This document shows, piece by piece, positions 11,952-23,101 of a stretch of DNA of 64,000 nt; positions within the stretch are counted from its first letter, which is position 1; every line of letters starts with the position of its first letter. Source of the DNA: Antedon mediterranea (taxonomy: Eukaryota; Echinodermata; Crinoidea; Comatulida; Antedonidae); assembly GCF_964355755.1 (NCBI RefSeq), contig NC_092677.1:21858101-21922100 (forward strand). The letters run 5' to 3'. The translations under genes and the position numbers were made by a program. The notes beneath the pieces were generated by a model that was not told where the DNA came from, made no database searches, and worked only from the letters and a program-made list of their open reading frames with translations.

Positions 11952-12030
11952 TCAGATACGCACTAGACGGCGGGTTTTGCCACATCTCAGGTACCCCATA
12001 ACAGTAGGTAAAGTCACTTGTAATTTACTT

Positions 12031-12411
12031 TCTCCATTGTGGGTGACCATGCCTGCCTGCTTAACAACTGTGGTTGGATCCGCTGGTTGAAATGGTTGAG
12101 CATTGCAATTAAGATTGGGTTGATCCTTTCTTTCATACAAGACAGGACAAACAGCCGGAAAGTGAAGGTTACTTCCACAAGATGGAGTTCCACAAGGTGC
12201 GGCAAATTGACAGGAATTCTTATCATATGGAGGTTTACCAGCAGAGCAATTGTTGTAACCACATCTAAAACAGATTCTGTTCTTTTTCATCACTTCATAT
12301 TTCTCCTTTTGAGACAAACTTCGAAACTTGTTACAACTCTTTAAGAAATGAGTATTCGCAGTTGGATGCAGTGCACACTTGGGATTTCTATTGTAGTCTG
12401 ACTTGTATCCT
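12031..12411. repeat. 381-bp tandem repeat in gag, copy A
   Basis: This stretch is identical, as far as I can see, to 12412-12792. The length is 127 codons, so the frame is kept. The junction carries a short shared CTTCT/TTCTC microhomology, as expected for slippage or template switching during reverse transcription. Identity suggests a recent event. Confidence 0.92.
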
Positions 12412-12792
12412 TCTCCATTGTGGGTGACCATGCCTGCCTGCTTAACAACTGTGGTTGGATCCGCTGGTTGAAATGGTTGAGCATTGCAATTAAGATTGGG
12501 TTGATCCTTTCTTTCATACAAGACAGGACAAACAGCCGGAAAGTGAAGGTTACTTCCACAAGATGGAGTTCCACAAGGTGCGGCAAATTGACAGGAATTC
12601 TTATCATATGGAGGTTTACCAGCAGAGCAATTGTTGTAACCACATCTAAAACAGATTCTGTTCTTTTTCATCACTTCATATTTCTCCTTTTGAGACAAAC
12701 TTCGAAACTTGTTACAACTCTTTAAGAAATGAGTATTCGCAGTTGGATGCAGTGCACACTTGGGATTTCTATTGTAGTCTGACTTGTATCCT
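12412..12792. repeat. 381-bp tandem repeat in gag, copy B
   Basis: Second copy of the unit, directly adjoining copy A. It is followed by TTCTGCAGATGAC, where copy A is followed by TTCTCCATTG, which marks the unit edge. Confidence 0.92.
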
Positions 12793-13172
12793 TCTGCAGA
12801 TGACACTACAGCAGCATTTGAAGCCTTCTTTGACGATGAAGATGATTCAGTTTCAGTCATGGGCATAGCTTTCTCAAGTAACAATAATTGGCTGTACAGC
12901 CATTTAACCAAGCCAGTGAGAGAATGACCTGTGTCGTTGTCCCTAACGCTTTTATAGTAAGCTATTCTGTGTTCTTCTGGTAACTTCTGTTTTATTTGGC
13001 TCAGCATGATTTTGCTGTTCAATTCTCCAGATAAACCAATGGTTTCCGCTCTGGTTTCAAACGTTTGAAGGGTTTGGACAAAACGACTCATGGCTGGAAT
13101 GTTGATCTTCCGTCTGGTAAGCTTCAGTTTGTTTAAGTCTGCCATTGTAATTATTTCACTAGTTGTTGAAGC

Positions 13173-13664
13173 TGTTGTGGAATCGGTGAGAAATAATGAG
13201 GTGACAACCCAACACAACTGTGTTGGGTTGTCTATAAGAACAAACAAAATACACTAAGTAGATAGTTCTGTAGTCAACAAATACTTCGAAACATATGATA
13301 ATAAAGAATAGTACGACTACCCCCTCTATAGTAATAGAAAGACGTAGACACTCGTACGCCGACTCGACTTAAACGAAGTGATAACGTCAAGCGAGGCCTA
13401 GATATATGAACTTTAACAACAATAAAATATATAATATTTAAAGGTGTACACAACTCAAAGACTGCCCCTGCAGACTCCTGGCTAAACATATTAATAAACG
13501 ATTATAATTAAAACTCACCCAAAGGGTTTCAAATAACAAATAAAGATGATTACACTGCATGAATATCTCACACGATACCAAATTGTATATGATTTCGTTC
13601 AGCCTGCGTATTGTACGCGCACTGGCACGCAACTCACAAATTGAAAACAAATGACGTCATGACA
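13173..13664 (-). repeat. BEL/Pao LTR, right (5' LTR), 492 bp
   Basis: It begins TGTTGTGGAATCGG, ends GTCATGACA and is followed by the target duplication CCATG at 13665-13669. It lacks about 34 bp found in the other LTR. Only 27 bases separate it from the gag ATG, and I see no primer binding site starting TGG there, so the leader is missing. Confidence 0.9.
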
Positions 13665-15153
13665 CCATGTATATATTAGCGACCAGAGGTGACACAGGAC
13701 TGCCCATAGCGATACCAAATTTCTGTCTGAAGTTGATATTGTTAAAAGAAAAGTATGTGGTGGTTAGGACAAATTCTAATAACTCTATGATGTTGTCAAC
13801 GTTCACGTTTGTTCTTTCTTTTAGACCTCCACCCACAGACAATCTTTTTCTTATAATTGTCAGTGCCTCCTTCACAGGTGAAGGTGAATAATGATGTAAC
13901 ATCAAAAGAAACAAATGTTTCGTTTGGGTCCAGCTGAATATCTTTTAATGTTATTAACCAATTGCTTGGAGTTTTCTACATGGTGTTCTGTATTTCCCAC
14001 CATGGGTATTAGTAGATCTGCCAAGCCACGGGACAGGTTATAGCAAATAGACCCTGTGTAGTCTATGATCGGACGCAGGGGCCAATTAGGCTTGTATCTT
14101 GGGAGTACAGTACAATCTGGGGGTAACCTCCGCTGTGGGGAATAATAGATTTTTCTGGGTACGGTAGGTGTGATCTTATCCTCCTTTTTTAGTGCGTTGA
14201 GTTTTGCTGTTAATTTTCTCTTGTGTGTGAGTGTTGGGTTATTTTTGAGTTTTTCGTATGTCTGTTCATCTGAAAGCATGGTGTTGACCTTTTCTAGGTA
14301 TTCTGTGGTGTTGATTACAACCGTCGCTCGACCTTTGTCAGCCGGCAGGATCATGATGGTTTTGTCCCTTTTTTAGGTTGTCTAATGCCCTTCTTTCCTT
14401 AGCGGTAATGTTGGATGGATGTAGTTTTTTGGACCTTACAATGTTAGTGATTTTCGCTCTTAACAAATCACCTTCTGCTTTAGGGACTAATTTACAAGCC
14501 ATATCTGTAGCGACTACGATGTCTTCAATGGGCTTGTTTTTATTGTCAGCTACTGCGAAATTGAGGCCCTTTGCTAGCACAGTGGTTTCATATTTACTTA
14601 ACGATTTATTAGATAAGTTTACGACCCACTTTTTTAGTTGCTGTCCACTTAAATTAACACTCTTCTCACTATCTGTTCTTTTCAACTTATCTAGCCATAC
14701 CTTCAGTTTTTGTTGATGACGTGTACGTGTTCGTATGTATTCTCCTTCCTGTGATCGTAGTAAATGATCGTGTATAATCTTCCTATCCTCATCCTCTTCT
14801 CTAGCGTTTTCGATCTGACGTGTAGTTTCCCCCTTCAGCCTAGCAATATTATTTGAGGTGAGGTTGATTGTCTCATTCAGCGCTTTTGTCAACTATCTCT
14901 CTGGCCCGATTTGATTTTATAGGGCATTTTATCATATGCGAGGACTTGGTGGTATGATATCTTCTTGTTTACATCTTAATGTGAAAAAAAGATGGTTCCT
15001 TTCGCGCGAAACCTTCCTCCCCAACTTTTCTTCTTGGCGCACGGTTTTGACACATTCTTGTCCGTATTTCGTTCGCAAATGTTCAAATAACTGACGATGG
15101 TCGACGATGAAAGGTTGAAACTGTAGTTGTATGTAACAATACTTTTTTGGCAT
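13665..15153 (-). pseudogene. Penelope-like N-terminal domain and RT fingers (5' half, broken)
   Basis: Minus-strand reading starts near 15153 (KKYCYIQLQFQPF). It continues through LFFTLRCKQEDIIPPS and, in shifted frames, KYETTVLAKGLNFAVADNK and ITAKERRALDNLKK. Then ILPADKGRATVVI, PNWPLRPIIDYTGSICYNLS and GIAMGSPVSPLVANIYM give the RT motifs known from Penelope elements. Frameshifts lie near 14930, 14890, 14345 and 13910. The frame runs straight into the CCATG duplication at 13665-13669 and resumes at 7501, showing one gene cut by the BEL insertion. Confidence 0.85.
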
Positions 15154-15177
15154 AGAAAAAAAGAAATTTCATTAAAA
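15091..15177. repeat. Inverted terminal repeat of the Penelope-like element, right
   Basis: Inverted partner of 6284-6370. The putative N-terminal codons of the RT protein lie inside it, so the two ends duplicate 5' sequence in opposite orientation. Confidence 0.75.
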
Positions 15178-15466
15178 ATAATCATACGAAGCCAATTATT
15201 TGAACATTCATTATCATATATTTATATTACTTTATGTTTTAAGAAAAAATCGTGTAAAATCGGGTACAAAAGTCGGGGAAATCAGTCCTTGGTCCATGTA
15301 TCCATGCAGTGAGTACCATTTTAGGAATTTTCTTTTCTCATGAAATATGATGAGAGGACATTGAAAAGAGAAGAAACAAAAGTGTAAAATAATATCCAAC
15401 TAATTTATTTTCAAACCGTTTTCTCAAAAAGAAATTCTATATTTTGGGAATTTTGCCTTAAATCTT
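15178..15466. other. Non-coding spacer
   Basis: AT-rich sequence between the Penelope-like element and the hAT remnant. I see no feature in it. Confidence 0.4.
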
Positions 15467-16320
15467 TCAACCACGCTCGTCAAGTTTGCTTCCTTGGTCA
15501 CGATGTATTCCAAGTGTCATGAGGCTGTCCAAACGAGCATTTGTCATTGTTGAACGTAAATCATTTTTTATTAGTCTCATTGAACTAAAATTGTGTTCGC
15601 CTTCGGCTAATGAAACAGGCAAAGCGCACGCCAGTAAACTGATACGCTCCAACTCAAAAAAAGCTTCCATCAAATCTTCTAGATATGTGTGTAGCTGGAG
15701 AAGAGATCGATGTCGCTGTTCTGTTGATTTACGTCCCAATAGATGTTTGAACGTAACTAATTCACTTTTAACAACATCGGTATCTGCTCTAAAAAGCTGA
15801 GCAAATTCCATAAGTTGGTTGGTTCAAGAAACGTATTAGATGTTGGACACAACGATGAGATGTTTTTTTTCACTGAACCTTCTGTTAAGTTCACTATCTA
15901 TTAATTTATCAATGACTTCGAATACATTGTGGACGAAAACATTGAATCCATCAGTAGCACTCCGTTCAATATTACTTTCAACATAGTATGCACGCAGAGC
16001 AGTCGGTGGTGCAATTGTTTCTGCAGAGTCCCAGAATTCCTGACACCTTTCTCTTATCCGACAGTTATTTATTTCATCTTTTAGGTGTACCAATGAGGTC
16101 AACAGCGTGTGTCAAGTCATTTGATGGTGTTTGAAGAACATCAGATGCAAACTTAGCTTTCGATAAAACATGCCTTAGTACAGACAGGTATCGTAGGAAC
16201 CGACGATCTCTCTGTAGCAAATAACCAGTTACTTTAGTAATACAACTGGAATTACTGTCATTATCAATAACATCATTAAGAACCTCGATTACTATTTCCA
16301 CATGAGGAAACTTTCCCTCT
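15467..16320 (-). pseudogene. hAT-type transposase, C-terminal remnant
   Basis: Three minus-strand segments (16301-16074, 16102-15836, 15811-15467) form a decayed transposase. The last contains ACALPVSLAEGEHNFSSMRL and NDLRSTMTNARLDSLMTL, which match the hAT C-terminal dimerisation domain (LPVSSAxxERxFSxLKLIKxxLRSTM type). The middle part (CRIRERCQEFWDSAET) fits the preceding region of DUF4371/TTF-type hAT proteins. A frameshift near 16090 and two stops at about 15830-15838 break it. N-terminal zinc finger and catalytic aspartates are absent. I could not find terminal inverted repeats. Confidence 0.75.
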
Positions 16321-17338
16321 TACCAAATTTCCAACTTTTGAACCAGGTTTTGCCTATAAGTTGTGTACTTGATAGTGACAGCCTTAATGACTTTACTCAG
16401 CATGTGACCCCATTAAGTGCTAAATGGATTAAAGCATGTAACTATGGCTATGTTCAGACCTATGGTGTTAGACGGTTTTAGCGTACAACGTTACTAGCAA
16501 GGTCACATTACAAACCGCAGAGAAAAAAAAACGGAAGTGCGTCATTCAGGTTGTTTCTAGTTGCATAGTCATGTACTCTTACCCACTTGTTTTCATCATT
16601 ATTTCCACTGTATATAGGCCTAGGCCTAGATCTTAGCCCTACAATTATGACTTTTGTCGTAAATAGAACATACAGTACCTCAGCATTTATTTTACAAAAA
16701 TATAGTAAAAAACATTTTCCCCAGGTCTCGTGTTGTTAAGAAAATAAAGCAGGCCTCCTAAATGAAGATGGAGACTGTGTTAACCACATGGTGGAAAAAA
16801 ATTAGTGTGATTAGTCCAGTCCAGTTAGTTTGGTTGAAAATAACCCTTAACTTGCTAATAAAAAAGACACAGCTTCCCTCTTGTTTGTTTACTGAATTTT
16901 TTAGGAGTTAGGGGGTTTTTAGCTTGTCCAGTCTAGTCTGCCTTGTTGTATATTATATATGAATGAGTGACTTGATGTTCCACGCTAGTTTTTAGCTTGA
17001 ATGAAATGCGTGAATGGCTCTTAGCTAGGCCTAAAAGGAGACGGGATTGTAGACACTATGTTTAAATACAAGGTGCATTTATTTATGTCATTTGTTAGAA
17101 AATATAATGGTAATCAGTTGATACATGTAGTTTGTAGCCTAGTTTATTTTAACAGTTGTATTTGTAGCCTAGTTAGGCCTTATTTATTCTGGCCTTTTTG
17201 TTGTTGAAATCCATCTCTCACACATTGACGATACAAGATGTCAGCCTAGGTCAAACCTTGTTTCGCGTCATTACAGGAAACGTTCTGATTGGATACAATG
17301 TTGACTTACAGTAGCGTCGTACGCTAAAACGGTACTAT
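16321..17338. other. Non-coding stretch
   Basis: No gene is visible. TAGGCCTAGGCCTAG-type sequence occurs at 16616-16632. A short block around 16470-16490 (GGTTTTAGCGTAC) has an inverted near-match at 17310-17325. Confidence 0.45.
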
Positions 17339-17485
17339 CAACGGGTATTGCTAAACCCTGCAAACCCCCGCAAACCTCCAAAAAAACATAGCAAACCCCC
17401 AAAAAAACATAGCAAACCCCACCATCGAACCAACATAAAAGTGGTTGCATCATGTAGTGTACAACCCACTGGGTATATCAATGTA
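17339..17485 (+). repeat. Dispersed repeat, copy 2 (C-rich)
   Basis: Near-identical to 5255-5385 from ACGGGTATTGCTAAACCC to CAACCCACTGGGTATATC. It has one extra internal unit of about 19 bases and a few substitutions. Confidence 0.65.
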
Positions 17486-18342
17486 AAAAAAAAATCAAGT
17501 TCTTTGATAGCCTTGCACACTAAACTAATGAAAGTGGTCTATTTTGTTGGCCAGAGGAAGATTAACAAAATCAGGAGATTCTGTGATTAAGTTCTTGACA
17601 TGGCCACAAGTTTGAGCATTAAAGTACTGTAGTGAAGGGAAAAACGGGTTACAAGCAACAAAATTTAGTACATGGGATATGAGAGGTCTACACTACATAC
17701 ATTTTTTTGGCATCTTTATGTATGCCTACCTATATCCAATGAACACCGATGTTAACCTTAAATATTCTCATCCCTAAGGTGGGATTTTAAAGCATTTCTA
17801 ATTATACCAATCAGTTCCACAGTTTTGGACAATTTTGGGGTAGGAAACACACAGATCTGTAAGTGCAGTTTTCCTTGCTCATAATTTATGGTATCAATGT
17901 ATAAAGCAATTTCTTTTTATTTTGTAAGTTGATTGTAATTAGATAATTAATGACGTCACAAAGGACATAAGGTTATGTTTTTTTAAAGATGTATTTTCCC
18001 CAAAAAACATGAAAAATGAAGATCAATTACATCAGACTTTGTGTTATTTTGTAGTTTTAATCAAGTTAATCAATTGCGTAGAAAAAAAACGAAGAAAAAA
18101 TTATGTTTTCACTAAAATGACAAAATAAATGGTTAAATTCAACCAATAATCCATTGGCTGGCAGCCAATTTGACTATTTTTTGCTTTAAATTACAGTTTT
18201 TTCAGGTAAATAATTTTTTTTTTCGATCCAAGTTTTGGTCAATGTGGATATAACTATTATATGATATGAAAATGGCATAATCAACAAAATAATATTTAAA
18301 AAAAAACAATTTTTTTCAGGGGGACAAAAAATATAATTTTAT
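17486..18342. other. Non-coding AT-rich stretch
   Basis: No gene or recognisable element is visible. Poly-A and poly-T tracts are frequent between 18060 and 18330. Confidence 0.45.
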
Positions 18343-18450
18343 TTACTACATTAAAGCTGTTGGAGTTTTTACATTAGCAGTGGATTGTTCTACAGTACCT
18401 TAACGGTTGTTTTGACCTTACCTGGCGTTTTCTACATTAGCGGTTGTAAC
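18343..18450 (+). repeat. Dispersed minisatellite-like repeat, copy 1
   Basis: Diverged units of roughly 25 bases built on TTTTTACATTAGCAGTGGAT and GTTTTCTACATTAGCGGTTG. The same arrangement is present at 46876-46998. The family is unknown. Confidence 0.5.
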
Positions 18451-18884
18451 ACGATAGAATGAATAATGAAAGTTCATTTAAGAACAGTAGGTGTGTTATT
18501 AAGTAATAAATAACTAGTGTTTTGTATTCTTTAAATTAATTCATTTCTCTTCATACTTTATTACTAAATAAGTATGAAGAGGATATTAGCAAATTACATA
18601 GTTCTTCAGAAAAAGTATGCCCCACATCATCATAACACAACATCATTGACATGTGCCCTCTATAAATGGACAATGCTTGGAAATATACAGTGAATCAGAT
18701 GGCATGTATTTTTTTTTATGCAGTAGAAACATATTCTAATTATGAAAAATAGGTCTGCTGCCATCTATTTGATCTGTTTGGAGAAAATGCATTATAGCAC
18801 CCTTTTCTCAAATTGTTTGCTATTAATAATCCCGCCAAAAGTCAACTTTAAATTACGCATGCATTCAAACAATTAAAATGGACA

Positions 18885-18985
18885 AAATTCATTTATTTTT
18901 GTTTAACCATTTGGTAAAAGTCAAAGCATTTTTTTTATTCAATTCAGGTTATCTATAGCCATTTTTTTTTATTTAGCCAAATGAT
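18885..18985 (-). repeat. Fragment of the GCCAAATGG-type element
   Basis: The minus strand matches 32200-32285, sharing CCATTTGG, TTATCTATAGCCA and TTTATTTAGCCAAATGA. This is the right end of the element at 30826-32300, here as an isolated fragment. Confidence 0.5.
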
Positions 18986-19708
18986 ATAAAAAATGAAATT
19001 GATGTAGAAATATAATGGTAAAAACATTTTAGGTAATTTATCCATGTCAAAACTTGATTATATACCTGTATAAGTATGCACACTGTCATGTGTGTCACCA
19101 CTGTTTTATCGCGGTGCGTATATGCTTATACACTGTGTTTTGCTTAGCATCTTTTTTTCAGTGTGTTTTTAGGCCAATACTTTATTCATTTACCAAGTAG
19201 TCCCTGTTATAACAGTAAACATGGGTGTCATAAACTATTGTAAGGTTCATTTTACATAGAGCTGACTAAATAACAGGGCTAATTACCAATATGTTTTCGA
19301 ATAATTGACTAGTAATATGATTATCAGTAATTATATATAGCATCTGATGTTAATGAGTCAAAGGGGGTCCTAGCAAGCATTGGCATGAGGAATGTTATCA
19401 TAGTTAGGTTAGGTGATTGTGTTCTGAGTCATAAATATTGTGAATAATTGTGTAGGCAATATCTAATCAACATTGAAGAACAGAATGTCATTTATAGATC
19501 ATTAATGAGTATGACATTCTTTAAAATTTTGTTCTGTCTTCATTTAGCTTTTCTTCGTCTTTGGAGGTATCGTTGTTCTGTTAAATTTGTCTCAGTTGAA
19601 TTAATCGCCATTTCTATTTCTAGATTTCTCTAGTAAAAAATATGAAATATTGAGATTTATAGAGTATTGTTTTTTGGATAGCAATTATTTTTTAAGGATT
19701 AAAGTTAT
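18986..19708. other. Non-coding stretch upstream of the candidate first exon
   Basis: No coding feature is visible. If 19709-19727 is really a first exon, promoter elements should lie here, but I see no convincing TATA box or initiator. Confidence 0.35.
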
Positions 19709-19727
19709 TGCTATGATGGCTGATGTT
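19709..19727 (+). CDS. Candidate first coding exon (MADVC then a GTAAGT donor), possibly FHOD
   Basis: An ATG GCT GAT GTT TGT G segment runs straight into a consensus splice donor GTAAGTA. FHOD formins begin with a short variable sequence before the conserved start of the N-terminal domain, so a 16-base coding start would fit. However, I could not find the following exon between 19.7 and 36.2 kb, and such a short match can arise by chance. Treat as a weak candidate. Confidence 0.2.
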
Positions 19728-19737
19728 TGTGGTAAGT

Positions 19738-22500
19738 AAATTTGTAACATTTGTAAAAATATAAAAATACAAAATATTTACTGTTAAAACTTTTAAAATT
19801 GTACGTAGAGATTGGTTCTTCTGTACAAATGTGTGCAATCTTGCATTTTCTGCTGACAAAATTTCTACTTATTACCATACCTTTACTAAGTTAGTGCTGA
19901 TAACCATTGAGATTGTCATGTCTGTTTTTTTTTCTTAACCAACCTTCAATTTTGAAAATTTGTTCTGTTAACATAGTTACCAACTGTCTCACATCCTGCG
20001 AGACAGTCCATTGTTTCAAAGTGATTTTTAGACACATGCATGAACACACATTTGTCACACATAATTGGGACAATTAAAAAGTACAAATGTTTTATTCAAT
20101 TCTTAATCAAATCAATGACTCTCAGATCAGGTGGCAAAAGGCCGAGTGGCTAAAAGCTGAGTAGCAACAGGCAACGGGCTGGAACCTCAGATTCATAATC
20201 GCTCTATATCCTCGGGATTACCCAAGTTTCAGCTTGATCGGAGCAATTTTAAAATTTGAAATTTGATATCATAATTATCATAACAATACATCGTAGGCAC
20301 GATGACCTATGATTTACCTACGTGTAGGCAGCTACGAAAGGTTACGTATAGAAGCAGTCATTTCTTTCAATAGAATGCGACGTCCTTTGTGTTTACCGAC
20401 AGTACGCGATGAAAGCAACAAAATAGCTATCACTATCAGTATAAGCGCGTGTACTGGAAAATGCTTGTAGGCCTCCTGTATTTTGCATACTCAATACTTC
20501 CTGACAATTATTTGATTAAGAATTTAATTTCAATCACTTGCGAAAGTTTAATGCTCGCCTTTTTTGTTCAATAAACAATGTGTTTTTGTTTCGGCTGTAA
20601 ATTTATCATTGAATAATTGTCAAAACAATCCTTCCTCTACGGTAAATATTTTTGCCGAATGGTATGTATAGATGAAGAATATTTGTGAGCATGTTTGTTG
20701 GCGGCTGGGAAATTCGAAATTGTGTTTACTGGAACGTTGGTCACTACCACAGTGGAGTAATGCCCCTAGCCAGCAATATGTACAAAATTATAAGTTAAGT
20801 GTAGGATTATATTTTTGTTCTGTACAATAGGCCACAAACTTCATTTCTGATTATATACAGTATGTTTACTAATGTTGTCTAATGATAATAAATCATTATT
20901 TAAATTAAAAAATTGTTACAAAAAAAAAATTTAATGAAGAAAGAAAAATAATTAAAACCGTCAAAAAGTCGAGCAGCATTTTATTTGTACGAAATATCCT
21001 TGTTTTAATTTTTGAGTGGTTGTACTTACAAGTAAGGCAGGTCAATCGACAGTTGCAGGATCATTTACTACTAATAAGCTTCTATGCACATTTAAACAGT
21101 TAACCTGATTGGCTAGAAGTAAGATTTAAAATGTTTATAAATAAGAAGTAGTATGTCATTGATATCAATTTATGTACAGTATTTTCTTGAAGCTATGATC
21201 ATTTGATTGAGGTTGTAATTTGTAGGAAACTGAGGAGTTTATGCAGAAAAAGGATTCAATAGCTTCTGATAAGCATGCCATGAGGAAATAATGTTATAAG
21301 GTTATGGTATTGTAGTAATAATATTGGTGATATTTCATAAATTATATTGATGTTGAGCATACATAGTAATCAAGATTGCAAGTCTCAAATGCATCCAAAG
21401 TAAGTCTGTATACTCTGTAGCAATGTGACAAAAAAAATATATTTATTAGGTTTATAGTACAGTATAACATATAATATATTCTTGATATTTTATGTTATGT
21501 TCCGGACTCCAATAATAATGAAAATACACACTTCAAATATGTATAGTGGTTTTGGATGTTTTTATTCTCACTCCTTTATATCTCTACACATGTGCTCGGT
21601 CTTATTTATCTTCCTCTCTTTGCCGCCCTCTATCGGACGTTATGTCTTGTATATTTGGAGGGTTACATTATTCCCCCTCTCACTGAGAAGTGTCCCACTT
21701 CTTCAAATGAAAGAATAATTATTATTCGGAACATTAAATTAGTATTTAGAAATCCATATTATGAATAGTTTGATATAGGTTATTGTAGCAATTGTATAAA
21801 TATATAATAAATCAAGTGGTATTCTCGTCAAAGGATTGGTAATTGGTAAACGTGTTTGGTAGGTGTGGTGATTGGTAAATTGGTAGCTTGATTGGTAGGT
21901 TACTTGACATCTGATTGGTCTCAATCTAAAATAAAATTCTCTCCACCAAATCTACATTCTCCAAAAAAAAAAATCTATCACTCTCTGCAACAATAAAAAT
22001 AAAACTCCAATCATATAATATACGAAAAGCGTACATCAGCACCTCTACCTGAAACATATGAACTGCATACGAAACAAAACATTCATTCAAACTCATTCTC
22101 TGTCTAAATAACATACGAACAGCGTACCTTATAAACTGACAATCAATAAAACATACACATACATACTGTATGAACAGCATACAGTACAGGCCATCTTTCA
22201 AACATAATCAATAAAAACACAATAAACAATCTCAAAATATTCTGGAATACTCAGGCTGATGAAAACATATTTGACTGTAAATGTAGATCGATGACTGAAC
22301 AGGAACAGGAGGAGGGCCCCCAACCACTAACTAAAAACCTGGATAAAACAAATCTATTCTACTTTAACAAATACTTGTGCAAAAAAAAATTACGCGCGCG
22401 CACGGCAAAATCATACCCTCTGCGTATATCTTGTCCTTATCTGCATCCGCAAAAAAATGAATAAAGAAATAAAGAAATGAAACTGTAGAGTACCGTAACC
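19738..22500. other. Non-coding stretch
   Basis: I find no gene here. The region is AT-rich with short low-complexity tracts. Around 21830-21920 the unit GATTGGTAA/GATTGGTAGGT recurs irregularly about six times. A stretch around 22015-22190 repeats motifs of the form CATACGAA/GAACAGCGTAC. Confidence 0.4.
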
Positions 22501-22506
22501 GTTACT

Positions 22507-23101
22507 CTAAAAAACGTTTTGGTAATTTAACAACTCTACCACATCTTGTAGATTCAGGAACAGAGCGATGCATTTGTTTGGTATCCTGTTGAATATGAGG
22601 TAAATTCTCTTCTTGTGATTGTTGGATGTTGGTTTAACCCGGTTAAAATGGACTCGTCTGGCATACTCTTTACCAGCTTGATCTTGCAATTTATATACCA
22701 CACCATCGTTGTTGACCTGTATGACTGTATAGGGACCTTTCCATCGTGGGCTTAACTTATTTCGACTGTTGACTGGTTTATCTAACCAAACCTTGTCACC
22801 AGTAAGAAAATGCAACAGTGGCTGCTGTCTGATTCGGAATAGCATAAAGTGATATATACTTTATGAAATAATCACCGATGACTAGGACGTATCTATTACC
22901 TCTATTTGACATTGGCAGTTCTGTAATGTCAGCAGCAATTCTCTCAAATGGGCTGGCTGCTTTCTTAAAACCATGTGGGGAATTGCGGCTGGTTCTGCAT
23001 ATAAACCGCAGAGTGATGTAATGATTGATAGTATTTGTACCATGATTTATTCTCATTGCAGCGTCCTTCCAATGGGATGTGAAGCTGTTTGTCCTGTGCA
23101 T
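22507..23101 (-). pseudogene. Ty3/gypsy integrase remnant
   Basis: The minus strand at 23101-22850 reads a piece of an integrase core: SPFERIAADITELP carries the first catalytic aspartate and RYVLVIGDYFIKY follows. The frame then shifts and jumps, and 22845-22560 reads LTGDKVWLDKPVNSRNKLSP and PRWKGPYTVIQVNNDGVVYK, the C-terminal GPY/F domain of Ty3/gypsy integrases. The second aspartate and the glutamate of the DDE triad are deleted between the two pieces. RT, RNase H and LTRs are not visible nearby, so this is an old fragment. Confidence 0.8.

Larger units (their letters stand above)
11952..13145 (-). pseudogene. BEL/Pao gag remnant with an internal tandem duplication
   Basis: The best start is ATG at 13143-13145, only 27 bases inside the 5' LTR. 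The protein opens at LNKLKLTRRKINIPAMSRF, a stretch I would expect in the middle of BEL gag, so the N-terminal part is probably lost. A Ser-rich spacer (ESSSSSKKAS) follows. Then comes a Cys/His segment with NRICFRCGYNNCSAGKPPYD and CGTPSCGSNLHFP, zinc-knuckle-like and nucleic-acid binding. This segment is present twice, as exact 127-residue copies. The frame ends at TGA 11952-11954, just before the protease. Confidence 0.85.
7503..13664 (-). mobile_element. BEL/Pao LTR retrotransposon, nested, defective
   Basis: A 6162-bp element with LTRs at 7503-8028 and 13173-13664, bounded by TG...CA and by the 5-bp duplication CCATG. It is transcribed on the minus strand, so the right LTR is the 5' one. 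Internal order is gag (zinc-knuckle part), aspartic protease, RT, RNase H, integrase, C-terminal DUF5641-like domain. That order (integrase last) and the domain sequences identify BEL/Pao. Gag and pol share one frame, interrupted by TGA codons at 11952-11954 and 10383-10385. Leader and N-terminal gag appear deleted. No envelope-like frame is seen. Confidence 0.92.
6284..15177 (-). mobile_element. Penelope-like retroelement, split by a BEL/Pao insertion
   Basis: Penelope-like elements encode a reverse transcriptase of telomerase-related type followed by a GIY-YIG endonuclease, and often carry terminal repeats in direct or inverted orientation. Here the minus strand reads an N-terminal domain and RT (15153 down to 13665), then after the nested insertion the RT palm with YVDD, the linker and GIY-YIG (7501 down to 6442). 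The ends 6284-6370 and 15091-15177 are inverted copies of one another, about 87 bp with few mismatches. Without the BEL insertion the element is about 2.7 kb. Several frameshifts and stops make it a dead copy. Confidence 0.85.

Noticed and set aside
8347-12725. Plus-strand frames of 60-101 codons
   Set aside because: They are antisense shadows of the BEL gag and pol frames; two are duplicates created by the 381-bp repeat.
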